A DNA stretch of 64,000 nucleotides from Gaoshiqia sediminis (lineage in GTDB: Bacteria > Bacteroidota > Bacteroidia > Bacteroidales > Prolixibacteraceae), in NCBI RefSeq assembly GCF_025907915.1, contig NZ_JAPAAF010000009.1, forward strand, positions 62,001 to 126,000, in the 5' to 3' direction. The notes beneath the pieces are model-generated. The model saw only the letters and a program-made list of their open reading frames with translations, was not told where the DNA came from and did not search any database. Below are positions 44,775 through 54,311 of the stretch, in pieces (within the stretch, counting starts at the first letter, position 1; the number at the start of each line of letters is the position of its first letter). The position numbers were made by a program, and so were the translations under genes.

Positions 44775-45998
44775 ATGAAAACAACACATATTACATTTCA
44801 ATTCAGCCTCAGGCTGATAACTGCATGCATCCTGTTTATCAGCATGTTTACTGCTTGTCAGGAAGACGAAAACAACGAAGATGCGACCTATTTCAGCATA
44901 GAAAGCAACCCAACAAGCTTGAAGGTGGAAGCATCAGCCAAAAAACAAAGTTATACTGTTCGATCCAACCGCCCCTGGCAACTGGTTGAACAAGAAGAGG
45001 CAGACTGGATCCGGGCCCTGCCTGCCGAAGGAAAAGAGGACGGAATTTTCACCTTGGAAGTTGATGCAAACCATAGCTTCGAAACCCGCTCGGTGAACTT
45101 TGCCATTCTGGTTGACGGGCTGCAACAATCCGTCTTCCCGGTTGAGCAAGCAGCAAGTGTGCCCTATGTCGCCATTCAGGATGCAGACAAAGGCCTCACG
45201 GTACTTGCCGATGGTGGACAAATTACCGTAAACATCAGTGCTAATACCGAGTGGGAGTACGTTCTGGAACAAGTTGATTGGCTGAGCATAATGTCGGTCA
45301 CCAACTCACAAATTATTCTCTCTGCCGAGGTCAATCAAAACGCCGCCCGCACAACTATACTCACAATAACTGCCATCAACTTCCCTGAAGTCAGCCAAAG
45401 CATCACCCTGACTCAGGCACCGGGTTCTGTTTTGTTGGATGAAAATTTCAGCTGGCTGTCCTATGGTAGCGCAATTTTCTACACAACTACTGGCGAAACC
45501 CGTTATGACAACTGGACTTCAGCAGAACAAAACCAAGGTTGGACCAGTACCGTGAATACCACCGAAGGCAGTGGCAACACTCCTTTAGTTTATGCCCGTC
45601 AAGGATTTGCAAAATTGGGCAAAACCGGTTATGGCGGGGACCTGATAACACCGGATTTGAATTTTGACGGAACACAAACACTAAAAGTGACCTTCAAAGC
45701 TGTGCCTTACATGACGGCAGCCGGAACACAAGACGACAACATCCTGAACATCTCCCTGATCGGGCCGGGAATCTTGAGCCAGGATGCATTTACCATTGAC
45801 AACTGGCCCGACTATGCTACCGACCCGGAATGCACTGCCATATGGGCCGACCCGGTTACCGAACGCACATTCACCATTTTCGGAGCCACTTCCAACACCC
45901 AAATTAAGTTTTTGGGCGGCGATTATTACCTGAAAGGTGTTGGCAAAGGTAAGAACCGGATTTTCCTGGATGATATCAAAATTGAAATTATAGAATAA
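44775..45998 (+). CDS. Surface lipoprotein with two BACON domains
   Basis: The 407-residue protein has a lipobox MFTACQ followed by an acidic EDENNEDA export tag. Two BACON-like beta-sandwiches follow (about 37-122 and 125-215), recognised by NRPWQLVEQEEADWI and NTEWEYVLEQVDWLSI. The C-terminal 190 residues form a beta-rich domain (GYGGDLITPDLNFDGTQTLKVTFKA ... GKNRIFLDDIKIEII) like choice-of-anchor or jelly-roll binding modules. It probably acts as an extra surface ligand-binding protein of the SusCD system. Ligand unknown. Confidence 0.8.
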   Translation: MKTTHITFQFSLRLITACILFISMFTACQEDENNEDATYFSIESNPTSLKVEASAKKQSYTVRSNRPWQLVEQEEADWIRALPAEGKEDGIFTLEVDANHSFETRSVNFAILVDGLQQSVFPVEQAASVPYVAIQDADKGLTVLADGGQITVNISANTEWEYVLEQVDWLSIMSVTNSQIILSAEVNQNAARTTILTITAINFPEVSQSITLTQAPGSVLLDENFSWLSYGSAIFYTTTGETRYDNWTSAEQNQGWTSTVNTTEGSGNTPLVYARQGFAKLGKTGYGGDLITPDLNFDGTQTLKVTFKAVPYMTAAGTQDDNILNISLIGPGILSQDAFTIDNWPDYATDPECTAIWADPVTERTFTIFGATSNTQIKFLGGDYYLKGVGKGKNRIFLDDIKIEIIE

Positions 45999-46012
45999 GA
46001 TTCACTTGTACG

Positions 46013-47728
46013 ATGAAACAATCTCGACGAAAATTTATCCAGACAGGTGGAATAGGTTTTTCTGCATTAATCGGATTACCAGCCATAGGGATCCTGTTCA
46101 ACAGTTGTAGCAAAGATAGTCCGGGAACAGAAATAGAGCCAGATGACATGACCACTACGTTGCCCGATAAGGAAGGCATGACTGTCAAAGGGATTGTATC
46201 CTGCAAAGGTATTGGCGTTTCCGGCGTGGTTGTTTCTGATGGATTTGAAGTGACGGTCACCGATCAGGAAGGGGGATACTATCTCCCTTCTCTAAAACAA
46301 ACCGGCTATGTGTTTATCTCGGTTCCGGGCAACTACGAAGTGCCCAGCGTTGGCAACGCCCCACAATTTTTCCAACGGTTGAGCCAGTCGAGTGCTGTCG
46401 AACAAAAAGACTTCTCGCTCATTGAAACGGATAACAACAACCACGTGGTAATTCCGATAGCCGACTGGCACCTGGCCAACCGGAATAATGATCTGGAGCA
46501 GTTCCTTGCCAACGTTTTACCGGATCTGAATGCCACCATCGACACCTATTTGGCAAAGGGCATTAAAGTGTATGCGCTAACCCTGGGTGACCTGACCTGG
46601 GATTTGTATTGGTACGATAACAACTTCGGTCTGAAAGAATACATCTCCTACATGAACAAGCTGAACTGTCCGGTTTTCAACTTAATCGGGAATCACGACA
46701 ACGACCCATATTTCGCCAACGACTGGCAGGCCGCAAGCAAATACCGCAACTTCATCGGACCAACTTACTATTCCTTCAACTTGGGAAGAATACACTATGT
46801 CGTTCTGGACAGCGTTGAATACCTAAACACGGGTGCTTCGCAAGGAAACATTGGAGAACGTAACTATAAGGATGTGGTTGTAGCAGATCAGCTGGAATGG
46901 TTGAAAAAGGATTTGGCAACGATTACGGATAAGAGCACGCCTATTGTTGTTGCCATGCATACGCCCTTGTACAGCAATCCCTCGATTGACGTAAACGGAA
47001 ACCAAACCAACAAACTTGCCTTGAACAACGGCAGTACATTAATTGATTGCCTGAAAGAATTTTCCAATGTTCATGTGCTTAGCGGACATACGCACATGAA
47101 TTATTCTGTGGACGAAGAAGAAGGACTGATGGAACATAACACGGCAGCCATTTGCGCTACCTGGTGGTGGACCGGCAAAAACGGTTACGCAGGCAACCAC
47201 ATTTGCCGCGACGGAAGTCCTGGTGGGTATGGTGTTTGGGAGATAAACGGCTCCCAACAGCAGTGGTATTACAAAAGTATTGGCTACGACAAAAGTTACC
47301 AATTTCGCTCGTACGATTTAAACACCGTTCACATTACAGCAGCCAATTTTGCCCCAAACGCCAGTAACGCGACATTGGCTCAATATGCCGGGCCTTACGC
47401 CTATGAGAACCTGAACAATGAAGTTTTGATTAATGTTTGGGGATTCGATAATAAGTGGAAAATTGAAGTTCGCGAAAGCGGTAATCTTCTCGATGTTATC
47501 CGTGTGAAAACCCTCGACCCGTTGCACATCATTTCGTATGAAGCACTGCGATTGAACGCCGGGGCCACGCCAACCAGCTCTTTTGTGACAAACGAAACAG
47601 CCCACTTGTTTAAAGTAAAGGCTTCGGCCCCCGATTCACCCCTGGAAATAAAGGTTACCGACCGATTTGGTCGAATTTATACAGAAACGATGGAACGGCC
47701 AAAAGCCTTTTCTTTGGCCATGCATTAA
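46013..47728 (+). CDS. Calcineurin-like phosphoesterase, probable Tat lipoprotein
   Basis: The 571-residue protein begins MKQSRRKFIQTGG, a twin-arginine motif, and has a lipobox cysteine at residue 32 (GILFNSCS). A small Ig-like MetallophosN domain (about 55-135) precedes the catalytic domain. All five metal-binding blocks are visible: Asp151-x-His153, Gly192-Asp193, GNHD 226-229, His316, and GHTH 358-361. A MetallophosC-like domain ends the protein (about 410-571). Such enzymes hydrolyse phosphomono- or diesters with a two-metal centre. It lies 14 bases after the BACON gene. Confidence 0.92.
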   Translation: MKQSRRKFIQTGGIGFSALIGLPAIGILFNSCSKDSPGTEIEPDDMTTTLPDKEGMTVKGIVSCKGIGVSGVVVSDGFEVTVTDQEGGYYLPSLKQTGYVFISVPGNYEVPSVGNAPQFFQRLSQSSAVEQKDFSLIETDNNNHVVIPIADWHLANRNNDLEQFLANVLPDLNATIDTYLAKGIKVYALTLGDLTWDLYWYDNNFGLKEYISYMNKLNCPVFNLIGNHDNDPYFANDWQAASKYRNFIGPTYYSFNLGRIHYVVLDSVEYLNTGASQGNIGERNYKDVVVADQLEWLKKDLATITDKSTPIVVAMHTPLYSNPSIDVNGNQTNKLALNNGSTLIDCLKEFSNVHVLSGHTHMNYSVDEEEGLMEHNTAAICATWWWTGKNGYAGNHICRDGSPGGYGVWEINGSQQQWYYKSIGYDKSYQFRSYDLNTVHITAANFAPNASNATLAQYAGPYAYENLNNEVLINVWGFDNKWKIEVRESGNLLDVIRVKTLDPLHIISYEALRLNAGATPTSSFVTNETAHLFKVKASAPDSPLEIKVTDRFGRIYTETMERPKAFSLAMH

Positions 47729-47818
47729 GCCTAAGAAATCTGTAACCGAAAAGTAACAGGATGATGCATTTAACGCTCAACTGAGTTCGTATGTTAGAAA
47801 CAACAAAAACAATAAACC

Positions 47819-50053
47819 ATGTTTAAATATTTATTAATAACAGCACTACTGATCATCCAAACCCAGCTTTGGGCCCGCGAGATCAGCGGACAGGTCCAAT
47901 CAGGAAACAAAAAATTATCCGGCGTGATTGTGACCGATGGAACCCATTTTACCCAAACCGACACAGATGGCACATTTCATCTCGACGTTTCCGAAACAGC
48001 CGACTTTGTGTACATTTTCGCGCCATCAGGCTATACAGCGCCTTTTAAAAGCGGAACGCCTCAGTTCTACAGGTCTTTGAAAGATTCCGGATCAAATTTC
48101 AATTTTAACCTCGAAAAACTTACGTTTAACGCTGACAATTATGCACTGTTGGCAATTGCCGACCCCCAAACCAAAACGTTGGAGCAGTTTGCACGTTTCG
48201 AACGCCAATCTGTACCCGATCTGAGGGCCAGTATTGCCGCCTATCAGGCCAGGCAAACAAACACAGTTGGCATTGCCTTGGGCGACATTGCCTGGGACGA
48301 GCTGGAACTGTTTGTTAATTTCAAGCAAGCCATGGCTGGTTTGAATATCCCGTTTTACCCGGTAATCGGCAACCACGACCACGATTTAAATGCGACTGAT
48401 GATTATGCGGGCGCTGAAGTCTACCGCCGGCAGTTTGGCCCAACCTATTATGGTTTCAACCTGGGTAATCATTATTACCTCGTATTAGACAACATCGTTT
48501 ACAAAGGCAATAAAAGCTACGACGAGGACCTGACCAATGAACAGTTGGAATGGGTTAAAAATTACATGCAATATGTGCCAAAAGGTTCGAAACTGATTAT
48601 TGCCATGCATGCTCCGTTCAAAAACATACAAAAGAACAAGATGATCCCGCACGGACAAAAGCTGTTGGACATTTGCAAAGACTACCAACTGAGTTTCATT
48701 TCCGGGCATACCCACCTGAACTCAAATACTGAAGTGGCACCAGAAGTGATGGAGCACAACATCGGAGCTATCTGTGGTACCTGGTGGACAGCCGAAACCT
48801 GCCGGGACGGCACTCCCAATGGATATCAGGTTTTTGAAGGGACAACAGAACAACTGAGTTGGTACTACAAGTCGGTTGGTAAAGACCGTAACTACCAACT
48901 CGTGCTTTTCGACAAAGGTAACCTAACGAATTACCCAAACGCTGTAATTGCCAAGATATGGAACTGGGACCACAAATGGAAAGTAGAATGGTTTGAAGAT
49001 GGAAAGGCTAAAGGAGAGATGAAACAGGTTACAGCCTACGATCCGGAATATTTACGTTACCTCCAGCAACGAAGCAGGAAGAGCAAAAAAGAAGTTCCAG
49101 CTTATAAACAAAGTACCAAGTCTTTCTTCTATTTCGCAGCTTATCCATCATTAAAGGCAAAAAAAGTAAAAGTGATAGCTACTGACCGCTTCGGAAACAG
49201 CTATGAACAGGAGCTAGAACTCCGTTCAATTGAGGTACAGGCCCATCGTGGCGGAACCGGATTAATGCCGGAAAACACCACCGAGGCCATGCTCAACGCT
49301 ATAGAAATGGGAGTCAACACCCTCGAACTCGACCTTCGTATTACCGAAGACAACCAGGTAATTGTGGCGCATGACGCATACTTTAACTCAGCTTATACAA
49401 AAAAACCCGATGGTACACCGTTAACCGAAACAGAAGCGAAAGAATTAGTCTTCTACCGGATGAATTACGCTGATATTGCACAATACAATACTGGTTCGAG
49501 TTACTACGCCAAGTACCCGGAACAACAAAAATTGAAAACCTACATTCCCCTGCTTTCAGCCTTGATTGATTCGGTAGAAAACTATGCTTCAAACAACAAT
49601 CTCGGACCGGTTCAGTATAATATTGAAATCAAATCGGATGAAAACCTCGAACTTCAGAAGCTAATCCCGGAATATAAATCATTTACCGACAAAGCCATGG
49701 AAGTGCTGCAACGCAAAAAACTGGGCGACCGCTTGCTGGTACAAAGTTTCGACACACGAACATTGAATTACCTGTACGATCAATATCCCGAAGTACGTCT
49801 GTCCTATTTGGTAGATAATGTAGAAACACTGGAGCAAAATCTGGCCAAACTGAATTTCATCCCAGAAGTGTACAGTCCTCATTTCACCTTAGTAAGCTCA
49901 TCTCTGATGAAAACTTGCCTGGATTTAGGAATAAAAGTGGTTCCATGGACGATAGATGAAGAGCCCGATATCCAAAGAATCATCGACTTGCAGGTTGATG
50001 GCATCATCAGCAACTATCCGAACCGGGTATTAAGCATCACGCGAGGGTATTAA
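47819..50053 (+). CDS. Fused calcineurin-like phosphoesterase and glycerophosphodiester phosphodiesterase
   Basis: The 744-residue secreted protein has a signal peptide (to about 19) but no lipobox. Residues 20-470 repeat the MetallophosN-phosphoesterase-MetallophosC plan of the preceding gene, with Gly155-Asp156, GNHD 184-187, His264 and GHTH 296-299. The first block reads Asp115-Pro-Gln117 in place of DxH. Residues 472-744 form a GDPD barrel: His476-Arg477, PENT 484-487, the metal pair Glu503/Asp505, and His518. GDPDs cut glycerophosphodiesters to glycerol-3-phosphate and an alcohol. The fusion could release phosphate stepwise from one substrate. Confidence 0.92.
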   Translation: MFKYLLITALLIIQTQLWAREISGQVQSGNKKLSGVIVTDGTHFTQTDTDGTFHLDVSETADFVYIFAPSGYTAPFKSGTPQFYRSLKDSGSNFNFNLEKLTFNADNYALLAIADPQTKTLEQFARFERQSVPDLRASIAAYQARQTNTVGIALGDIAWDELELFVNFKQAMAGLNIPFYPVIGNHDHDLNATDDYAGAEVYRRQFGPTYYGFNLGNHYYLVLDNIVYKGNKSYDEDLTNEQLEWVKNYMQYVPKGSKLIIAMHAPFKNIQKNKMIPHGQKLLDICKDYQLSFISGHTHLNSNTEVAPEVMEHNIGAICGTWWTAETCRDGTPNGYQVFEGTTEQLSWYYKSVGKDRNYQLVLFDKGNLTNYPNAVIAKIWNWDHKWKVEWFEDGKAKGEMKQVTAYDPEYLRYLQQRSRKSKKEVPAYKQSTKSFFYFAAYPSLKAKKVKVIATDRFGNSYEQELELRSIEVQAHRGGTGLMPENTTEAMLNAIEMGVNTLELDLRITEDNQVIVAHDAYFNSAYTKKPDGTPLTETEAKELVFYRMNYADIAQYNTGSSYYAKYPEQQKLKTYIPLLSALIDSVENYASNNNLGPVQYNIEIKSDENLELQKLIPEYKSFTDKAMEVLQRKKLGDRLLVQSFDTRTLNYLYDQYPEVRLSYLVDNVETLEQNLAKLNFIPEVYSPHFTLVSSSLMKTCLDLGIKVVPWTIDEEPDIQRIIDLQVDGIISNYPNRVLSITRGY

Positions 50054-50107
50054 ACAAAGATTCAAACCTACAGACATCGTCGATTACCAATTTGTTTATT
50101 TAGCTAC

Positions 50108-50160
50108 GAACCGGGAATTTCGGGATCTTTACCTTCAAGACTTTGAAATCCCGGTTTTGC
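50108..50160 (+). terminator. Terminator of the phosphoesterase operon
   Basis: AACCGGGAATTTC pairs with GAAATCCCGGTT (one bulged base) across a 23-base loop, followed by TTTGCTTTCC. It lies 55 bases after the fusion gene stop. From 50161 to 50445 no gene or other signal was recognised. Confidence 0.65.
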
Positions 50161-50445
50161 TTTCCAATAAGAACTGAACTTATCGTAAAAACCTGAATAC
50201 CTGAACTTTATCCAGCGAACACCACGCTCCCCCTGCAAACTCCTCCAATCATCCAACGATTAAAATAGCTTATTACTGCCGTCACGAGGTATCTCTTCCC
50301 ACTGAAAGGCAGATGAATCTTCCAGAAAGAATTGCCGAAAGTGGTCCATCATTTCCTGCCTGAGCTGATTGATATCGAACGGGAAAACCAGGGAATCAGG
50401 AGAAAAGAAGAAGAGGCTGTCAGGGGCAGGCGCATCAATCGGATC

Positions 50446-50477
50446 GAAAAAAAAATGGCCGTAAAACTACAGCCATT
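50446..50477 (-). terminator. Intrinsic terminator after ettA
   Basis: The minus strand AATGGCTGTA pairs with TACGGCCATT (one G-U) around a GTTT loop and continues into eight or more T. It begins about 22 bases after the ettA stop. Confidence 0.85.
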
Positions 50478-50497
50478 CTTCAGGATATCTTATTCGG

Positions 50498-52183
50498 TTA
50501 CTTCACCAGCTTTTTATACTTGATGCGATGTGGACCTTCATCACCCAGACGTTTCTTCTTGTTTTCCTCGTATTCAGAGTAACTTCCTTCAAAGAAATAT
50601 ACGCGTGATTCGCCCTCAAAGGCAAGAATGTGAGTCGCAATCCGGTCGAGGAACCAACGGTCGTGCGAGATAACCACGGCGCAACCAGCAAAATCTTCCA
50701 GGCCTTCTTCCAGCGCACGCAAGGTGTTCACATCAATGTCGTTGGTCGGTTCGTCGAGCAGCAGCACGTTGCCTTCTTCTTTCAGCGCCATGGCCAGGTG
50801 CAGGCGATTTCGTTCCCCACCCGATAGGATGCCGCATTTCTTCTCCTGATCGGAACCGGTAAAATTGAAGCGCGACACATAGGCCCGGGCATTTATCTGG
50901 CGTCCTCCCATAGCGATCAGGTCGTTGCCTCCGGAAACAACCTGGTAAACCGTTTTAGTGGGATCGATAGCCGCGTGCGACTGATCGACGTAAGCCAACT
51001 TGACGGTTTCGCCAACCTCAAACGTTCCGGTATCGGGTTGAAGTTGCTTCATAATTAACTTGAACAAAGTGGTTTTACCGGCGCCGTTTGGCCCGATTAC
51101 CCCCACAATACCGTTGGGTGGCAACACAAATTCCAGGTCTTCAAACAGGAGGCGATCTCCAAAACCTTTGGCAACGCCATGTGCTTCAATCACTTTTTCA
51201 CCCAAGCGAGGACCATTGGGAATGAAGATTTCCAGCTTTTCTTCCTTTTGCTTGACATCTTCGTTCATCAGCTGATCGTACGCATTCAAACGAGCTTTAG
51301 CTTTGGCATGGCGGGCCTTGGGAGCCATGCGAATCCATTCCAGCTCACGTTCCAGAGTTTTCCGGCGTTTCGAAACCTGCTTTTCTTCCATCGCCAATCG
51401 CTTCGATTTCTGTTCCAGCCACGAGGAATAGTTTCCTTTCCAGGGAATGCCTTCTCCCCTATCCAGTTCCAAAATCCAACCGGCCACATTATCAAGAAAA
51501 TAGCGGTCGTGTGTAATGCAGATTACCGTTCCTTTGTATTGTTGCAAGTGCATTTCGAGCCATTGCACCGACTCGGCATCCAAGTGGTTGGTCGGCTCAT
51601 CGAGTAAAAGCACATCCGGTTCTTTCAACAACAAACGGCACATGGCCACGCGACGCTGTTCTCCGCCTGATAGCTCGCTAACCAACTGCTCGCCCGGAGG
51701 ACAGCGTAGTGCATCCATTGCCCGTTCCAGTTTAGTATCCAGATTCCAGGCATCGTATTGGTCAATTTTCTCCTGAAGCCTGGCCTGCTCGTTCATCAAG
51801 GCATCCATTTTGTCAGGATCCTCCAACACGTCCGGATCGGCAAACTTCAAGTTTACTTCTTCATAAGCTTTCAATACATCAACCACTTCTTGTACGCCTT
51901 CTTCAACAATTTCCTTAACCGTTTTGGTTGGATCAAGATGTGGTTCCTGTTCCAGATATCCCACGGTATAGCCAGGTGAAAAAACCACTTCTCCCTGGTA
52001 CGATTTCTCCAAACCGGCTATTATCTTCAGCAGAGTTGATTTACCGGAACCGTTCAACCCGATAATGCCGATTTTGGCACCAAGGAAGAATGAAAGTGAG
52101 ATGTCTTTTAAAACTTGCTTCTGAGGAGGGTATGTTTTACTAACCCGGTACATCGAGAAAATAATCTTCTTATCGTCGCTCAT
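50498..52183 (-). CDS. ettA: ABC-F protein EttA (energy-dependent translational throttle)
   Basis: The 561-residue soluble protein has two ABC ATPase domains. Walker A motifs are GLNGSGKSTLLK and GPNGAGKTTLFK. The signature sequences read SGGEQRRVA and SGGERNRLHLA, and the Walker B segments end in LLLDEPTNHLD and LLLDEPTNDID. An arm insertion in the first domain and the inter-domain P-site tRNA-interaction linker (about 240-310, charged) fit EttA, which gates the first peptide bond according to ATP level. No membrane segment. A TACTTTTG -7 box lies at 52252-52259. Confidence 0.95.
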   Translation of the reverse strand: MSDDKKIIFSMYRVSKTYPPQKQVLKDISLSFFLGAKIGIIGLNGSGKSTLLKIIAGLEKSYQGEVVFSPGYTVGYLEQEPHLDPTKTVKEIVEEGVQEVVDVLKAYEEVNLKFADPDVLEDPDKMDALMNEQARLQEKIDQYDAWNLDTKLERAMDALRCPPGEQLVSELSGGEQRRVAMCRLLLKEPDVLLLDEPTNHLDAESVQWLEMHLQQYKGTVICITHDRYFLDNVAGWILELDRGEGIPWKGNYSSWLEQKSKRLAMEEKQVSKRRKTLERELEWIRMAPKARHAKAKARLNAYDQLMNEDVKQKEEKLEIFIPNGPRLGEKVIEAHGVAKGFGDRLLFEDLEFVLPPNGIVGVIGPNGAGKTTLFKLIMKQLQPDTGTFEVGETVKLAYVDQSHAAIDPTKTVYQVVSGGNDLIAMGGRQINARAYVSRFNFTGSDQEKKCGILSGGERNRLHLAMALKEEGNVLLLDEPTNDIDVNTLRALEEGLEDFAGCAVVISHDRWFLDRIATHILAFEGESRVYFFEGSYSEYEENKKKRLGDEGPHRIKYKKLVK

Positions 52184-52320
52184 AAATGATAAATTAATTG
52201 CTTTAAAACCAAAAGTTGTAAACGAACTATCGAAACGGAAATTTCGGTTAGCAAAAGTAACTGATTTTTGAAATGAATATGGCTACATTTAGTAGCAAAT
52301 AAAAACTAAAAGAAACAGCC

Positions 52321-52683
52321 TTGAAAATTCTAGTTGTCGATGATAACCCAATCAACCAGAAGTTTGTTCAATACTCGCTTCGAAATGCCCATGTGATTGA
52401 CACTGCGAATGACGGGGAAGAGGCAGTCATGAAAGTTTCTGAAAACAAGTATGATTTAATTATCATGGATTTGTGGATGCCCATTATGGATGGCGCAGAA
52501 GCTACTTTGCGAATCCGCCAGCTTGAAGTTGAGCGCGGACAAATGACGCCAATCATGGTATTTACCACCAGCAACATGGAAAACGACCGAACCCGTTGCC
52601 TGCAATACGGCGCGAACGACTACCTGGTAAAACCGGTACGGGCAGCCACATTGCAGGAAAAAGTGGCCTGCTATGCCAAATGA
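52321..52683 (+). CDS. Single-domain response regulator
   Basis: The 120-residue protein is a lone CheY-like receiver: acidic pocket Asp7-Asp8, phosphoacceptor Asp50 in IIMDLWMP, Thr82/Thr83, and Lys104 in NDYLVKPV. There is no output domain. The start is a TTG (52321), as no ATG in frame fits; the protein would otherwise lose its first strand. It is divergent from ettA across 137 bases and no histidine kinase is in the window. It could act in a phosphorelay or by protein contact. Confidence 0.88.
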   Translation: MKILVVDDNPINQKFVQYSLRNAHVIDTANDGEEAVMKVSENKYDLIIMDLWMPIMDGAEATLRIRQLEVERGQMTPIMVFTTSNMENDRTRCLQYGANDYLVKPVRAATLQEKVACYAK

Positions 52684-52720
52684 GTGTGTTCCTGTTTTTT
52701 CCTTTCCAATCATAACAATG

Positions 52721-52752
52721 AAAAAAAGCTGACCTTTAGGCCAGCTTTTTTC
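52721..52752. terminator. Bidirectional terminator between response regulator and rplQ
   Basis: AAAAAAAGCTG and CAGCTTTTTT form a stem with a 10-base loop. Both strands end in T-runs, so it can close the receiver transcript and the long ribosomal transcript. Confidence 0.88.
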
Positions 52753-52771
52753 TTATAAAGAGTGAATCTGC

Positions 52772-53293
52772 TTATTCAGCTTTGGGTTCATCAGCCTCGG
52801 GCGTTTCAGCCTTTGGTGCTTCAACAACTTCTTCTTTTGCTACAGGAGCAGTAGTAGCAGTTGTTTCCTTTTTAGCACCAGCACGACGTGAACGACGTGA
52901 CTTAGTTTTTGTTTCTTTAGCCACCAACATATTTTCGTTGAAGTCAACTAGCTCGATGATGCACATTTCGGCATCGTCGCCTAAGCGGTTACCCGTTTTC
53001 AGGATGCGGGTATAGCCTCCCGGACGATCCGCAACTTTCTCAGCCACATCGCGAAACAACTCTGCTACAGCAGTTTTGCTCTTCAGGTAGCTAAAAACAG
53101 TACGACGTGAATGTGTGGTATCATCTTTTGCTTTTGTAATAAGCGGTTCAACATACATCTTCAGTGCTTTGGCTTTGGCCGTTGTTGTGCTGATCCGTTT
53201 GTGAAGGATCAACGAATTGGCCATATTGGACAACATCGCCTTACGATGAGCACTTTTTCTTCCCAGATGGTTGATTTTTTTATTGTGTCTCAT
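52772..53293 (-). CDS. rplQ: Ribosomal protein L17
   Basis: The N-terminal 120 residues are standard L17 ([29 protein letters not shown]), which lines the peptide exit tunnel. The protein is 173 residues, about 45 more than in E. coli. The extra tail runs through [15 protein letters not shown] and then an Ala/Glu/Pro-rich stretch ending EADEPKAE. It is the last gene of the cluster, 6 bases after rpoA. Confidence 0.97.
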   Translation of the reverse strand: MRHNKKINHLGRKSAHRKAMLSNMANSLILHKRISTTTAKAKALKMYVEPLITKAKDDTTHSRRTVFSYLKSKTAVAELFRDVAEKVADRPGGYTRILKTGNRLGDDAEMCIIELVDFNENMLVAKETKTKSRRSRRAGAKKETTATTAPVAKEEVVEAPKAETPEADEPKAE

Positions 53294-53299
53294 TTGTGC

Positions 53300-54292
53300 T
53301 TATTCCTTGTCTAATTTATACTTACTAATATCCATTCCGAAAGTCAAATTCATCGCGTTGAGCAGGTCATCCAATTCGGTCAACGACTTTTTACCGAAGT
53401 TGCGGAATTTAAGCAAATCATTGCGGTTATAGGTAACCAATTCGCCCAAGGTTTCCACATCAGCAGCTTTCAGGCAGTTCAATGCGCGTACCGACAGATC
53501 CATGTCCACCAGTTTTGTTTTCAGAAGCTGGCGCATGTGCAGCACTTCTTCGTCAAACTCTTCATTGGCAAATTTCTCGTCCGAATCCAAGGTAATTTTT
53601 TCGTCAGAGAACAGCATGAAATGGTAAATCAGGATCTTGGCAGCTTCTTTTAACGCATCTTTTGGATGAATCGAACCATCGGTTTTGATTTCAACGACCA
53701 ATTTCTCATAGTCTGTTTTTTGCTCCACACGATAGTTCTCAACTGCATACTTCACATTTCTGATAGGCGTGAAGATTGAATCGATCGGAATAATTCCAAA
53801 CTCAGCATCTACCGGCTTATTTTCAGCGCTGGGGACATAGCCACGTCCTTTGTTAATGGTTATTTCCATTTGCAATTTAACGTCAGCTTCCATGCGGCAA
53901 ATAACCAGCTCAGGATTCAATACCCGGAAACCAGTCATGAACTTGTTGATGTCGCCAGCCGTAAATTTTTCCTGTCCGGTAATCGTGATAGAAACTTTTT
54001 CGCTGTCAAAATCTTCAACTTCGCGTTTGAAACGGATTTGTTTCAGGTTCAGGATGATTTCGGTAACGTCTTCCATCACGCCCTTAACGGTTGCAAATTC
54101 GTGATCTACGCCTTCAATTTTAACAGTTGTGATTGCATAGCCCTCCAAAGATGATAACAGGATTCGACGCAGGGCATTACCAATAGTAATACCATAACCA
54201 GGCTCCAACGGACGAAATTCGAACTTGCCGAACTTGTCATCGGATTCTACCATTATTACTTTGTCAGGTTTTTGGAACGCTAATATTGCCAT
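53300..54292 (-). CDS. rpoA: RNA polymerase alpha subunit
   Basis: The 330-residue protein has the N-terminal assembly domain ([29 protein letters not shown]) and the C-terminal DNA-binding domain (about 255-320, [44 protein letters not shown]). It lies between rpsD and rplQ as in most bacteria. Confidence 0.98.
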   Translation of the reverse strand: MAILAFQKPDKVIMVESDDKFGKFEFRPLEPGYGITIGNALRRILLSSLEGYAITTVKIEGVDHEFATVKGVMEDVTEIILNLKQIRFKREVEDFDSEKVSITITGQEKFTAGDINKFMTGFRVLNPELVICRMEADVKLQMEITINKGRGYVPSAENKPVDAEFGIIPIDSIFTPIRNVKYAVENYRVEQKTDYEKLVVEIKTDGSIHPKDALKEAAKILIYHFMLFSDEKITLDSDEKFANEEFDEEVLHMRQLLKTKLVDMDLSVRALNCLKAADVETLGELVTYNRNDLLKFRNFGKKSLTELDDLLNAMNLTFGMDISKYKLDKE

Positions 54293-54311
54293 AATAATAC
54301 TGAGTAATTTA

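Noticed and set aside
50332-50523. A 63-codon plus-strand frame running into the ettA terminator
   Set aside because: Covers a terminator and the end of ettA in antisense; composition is non-protein-like.
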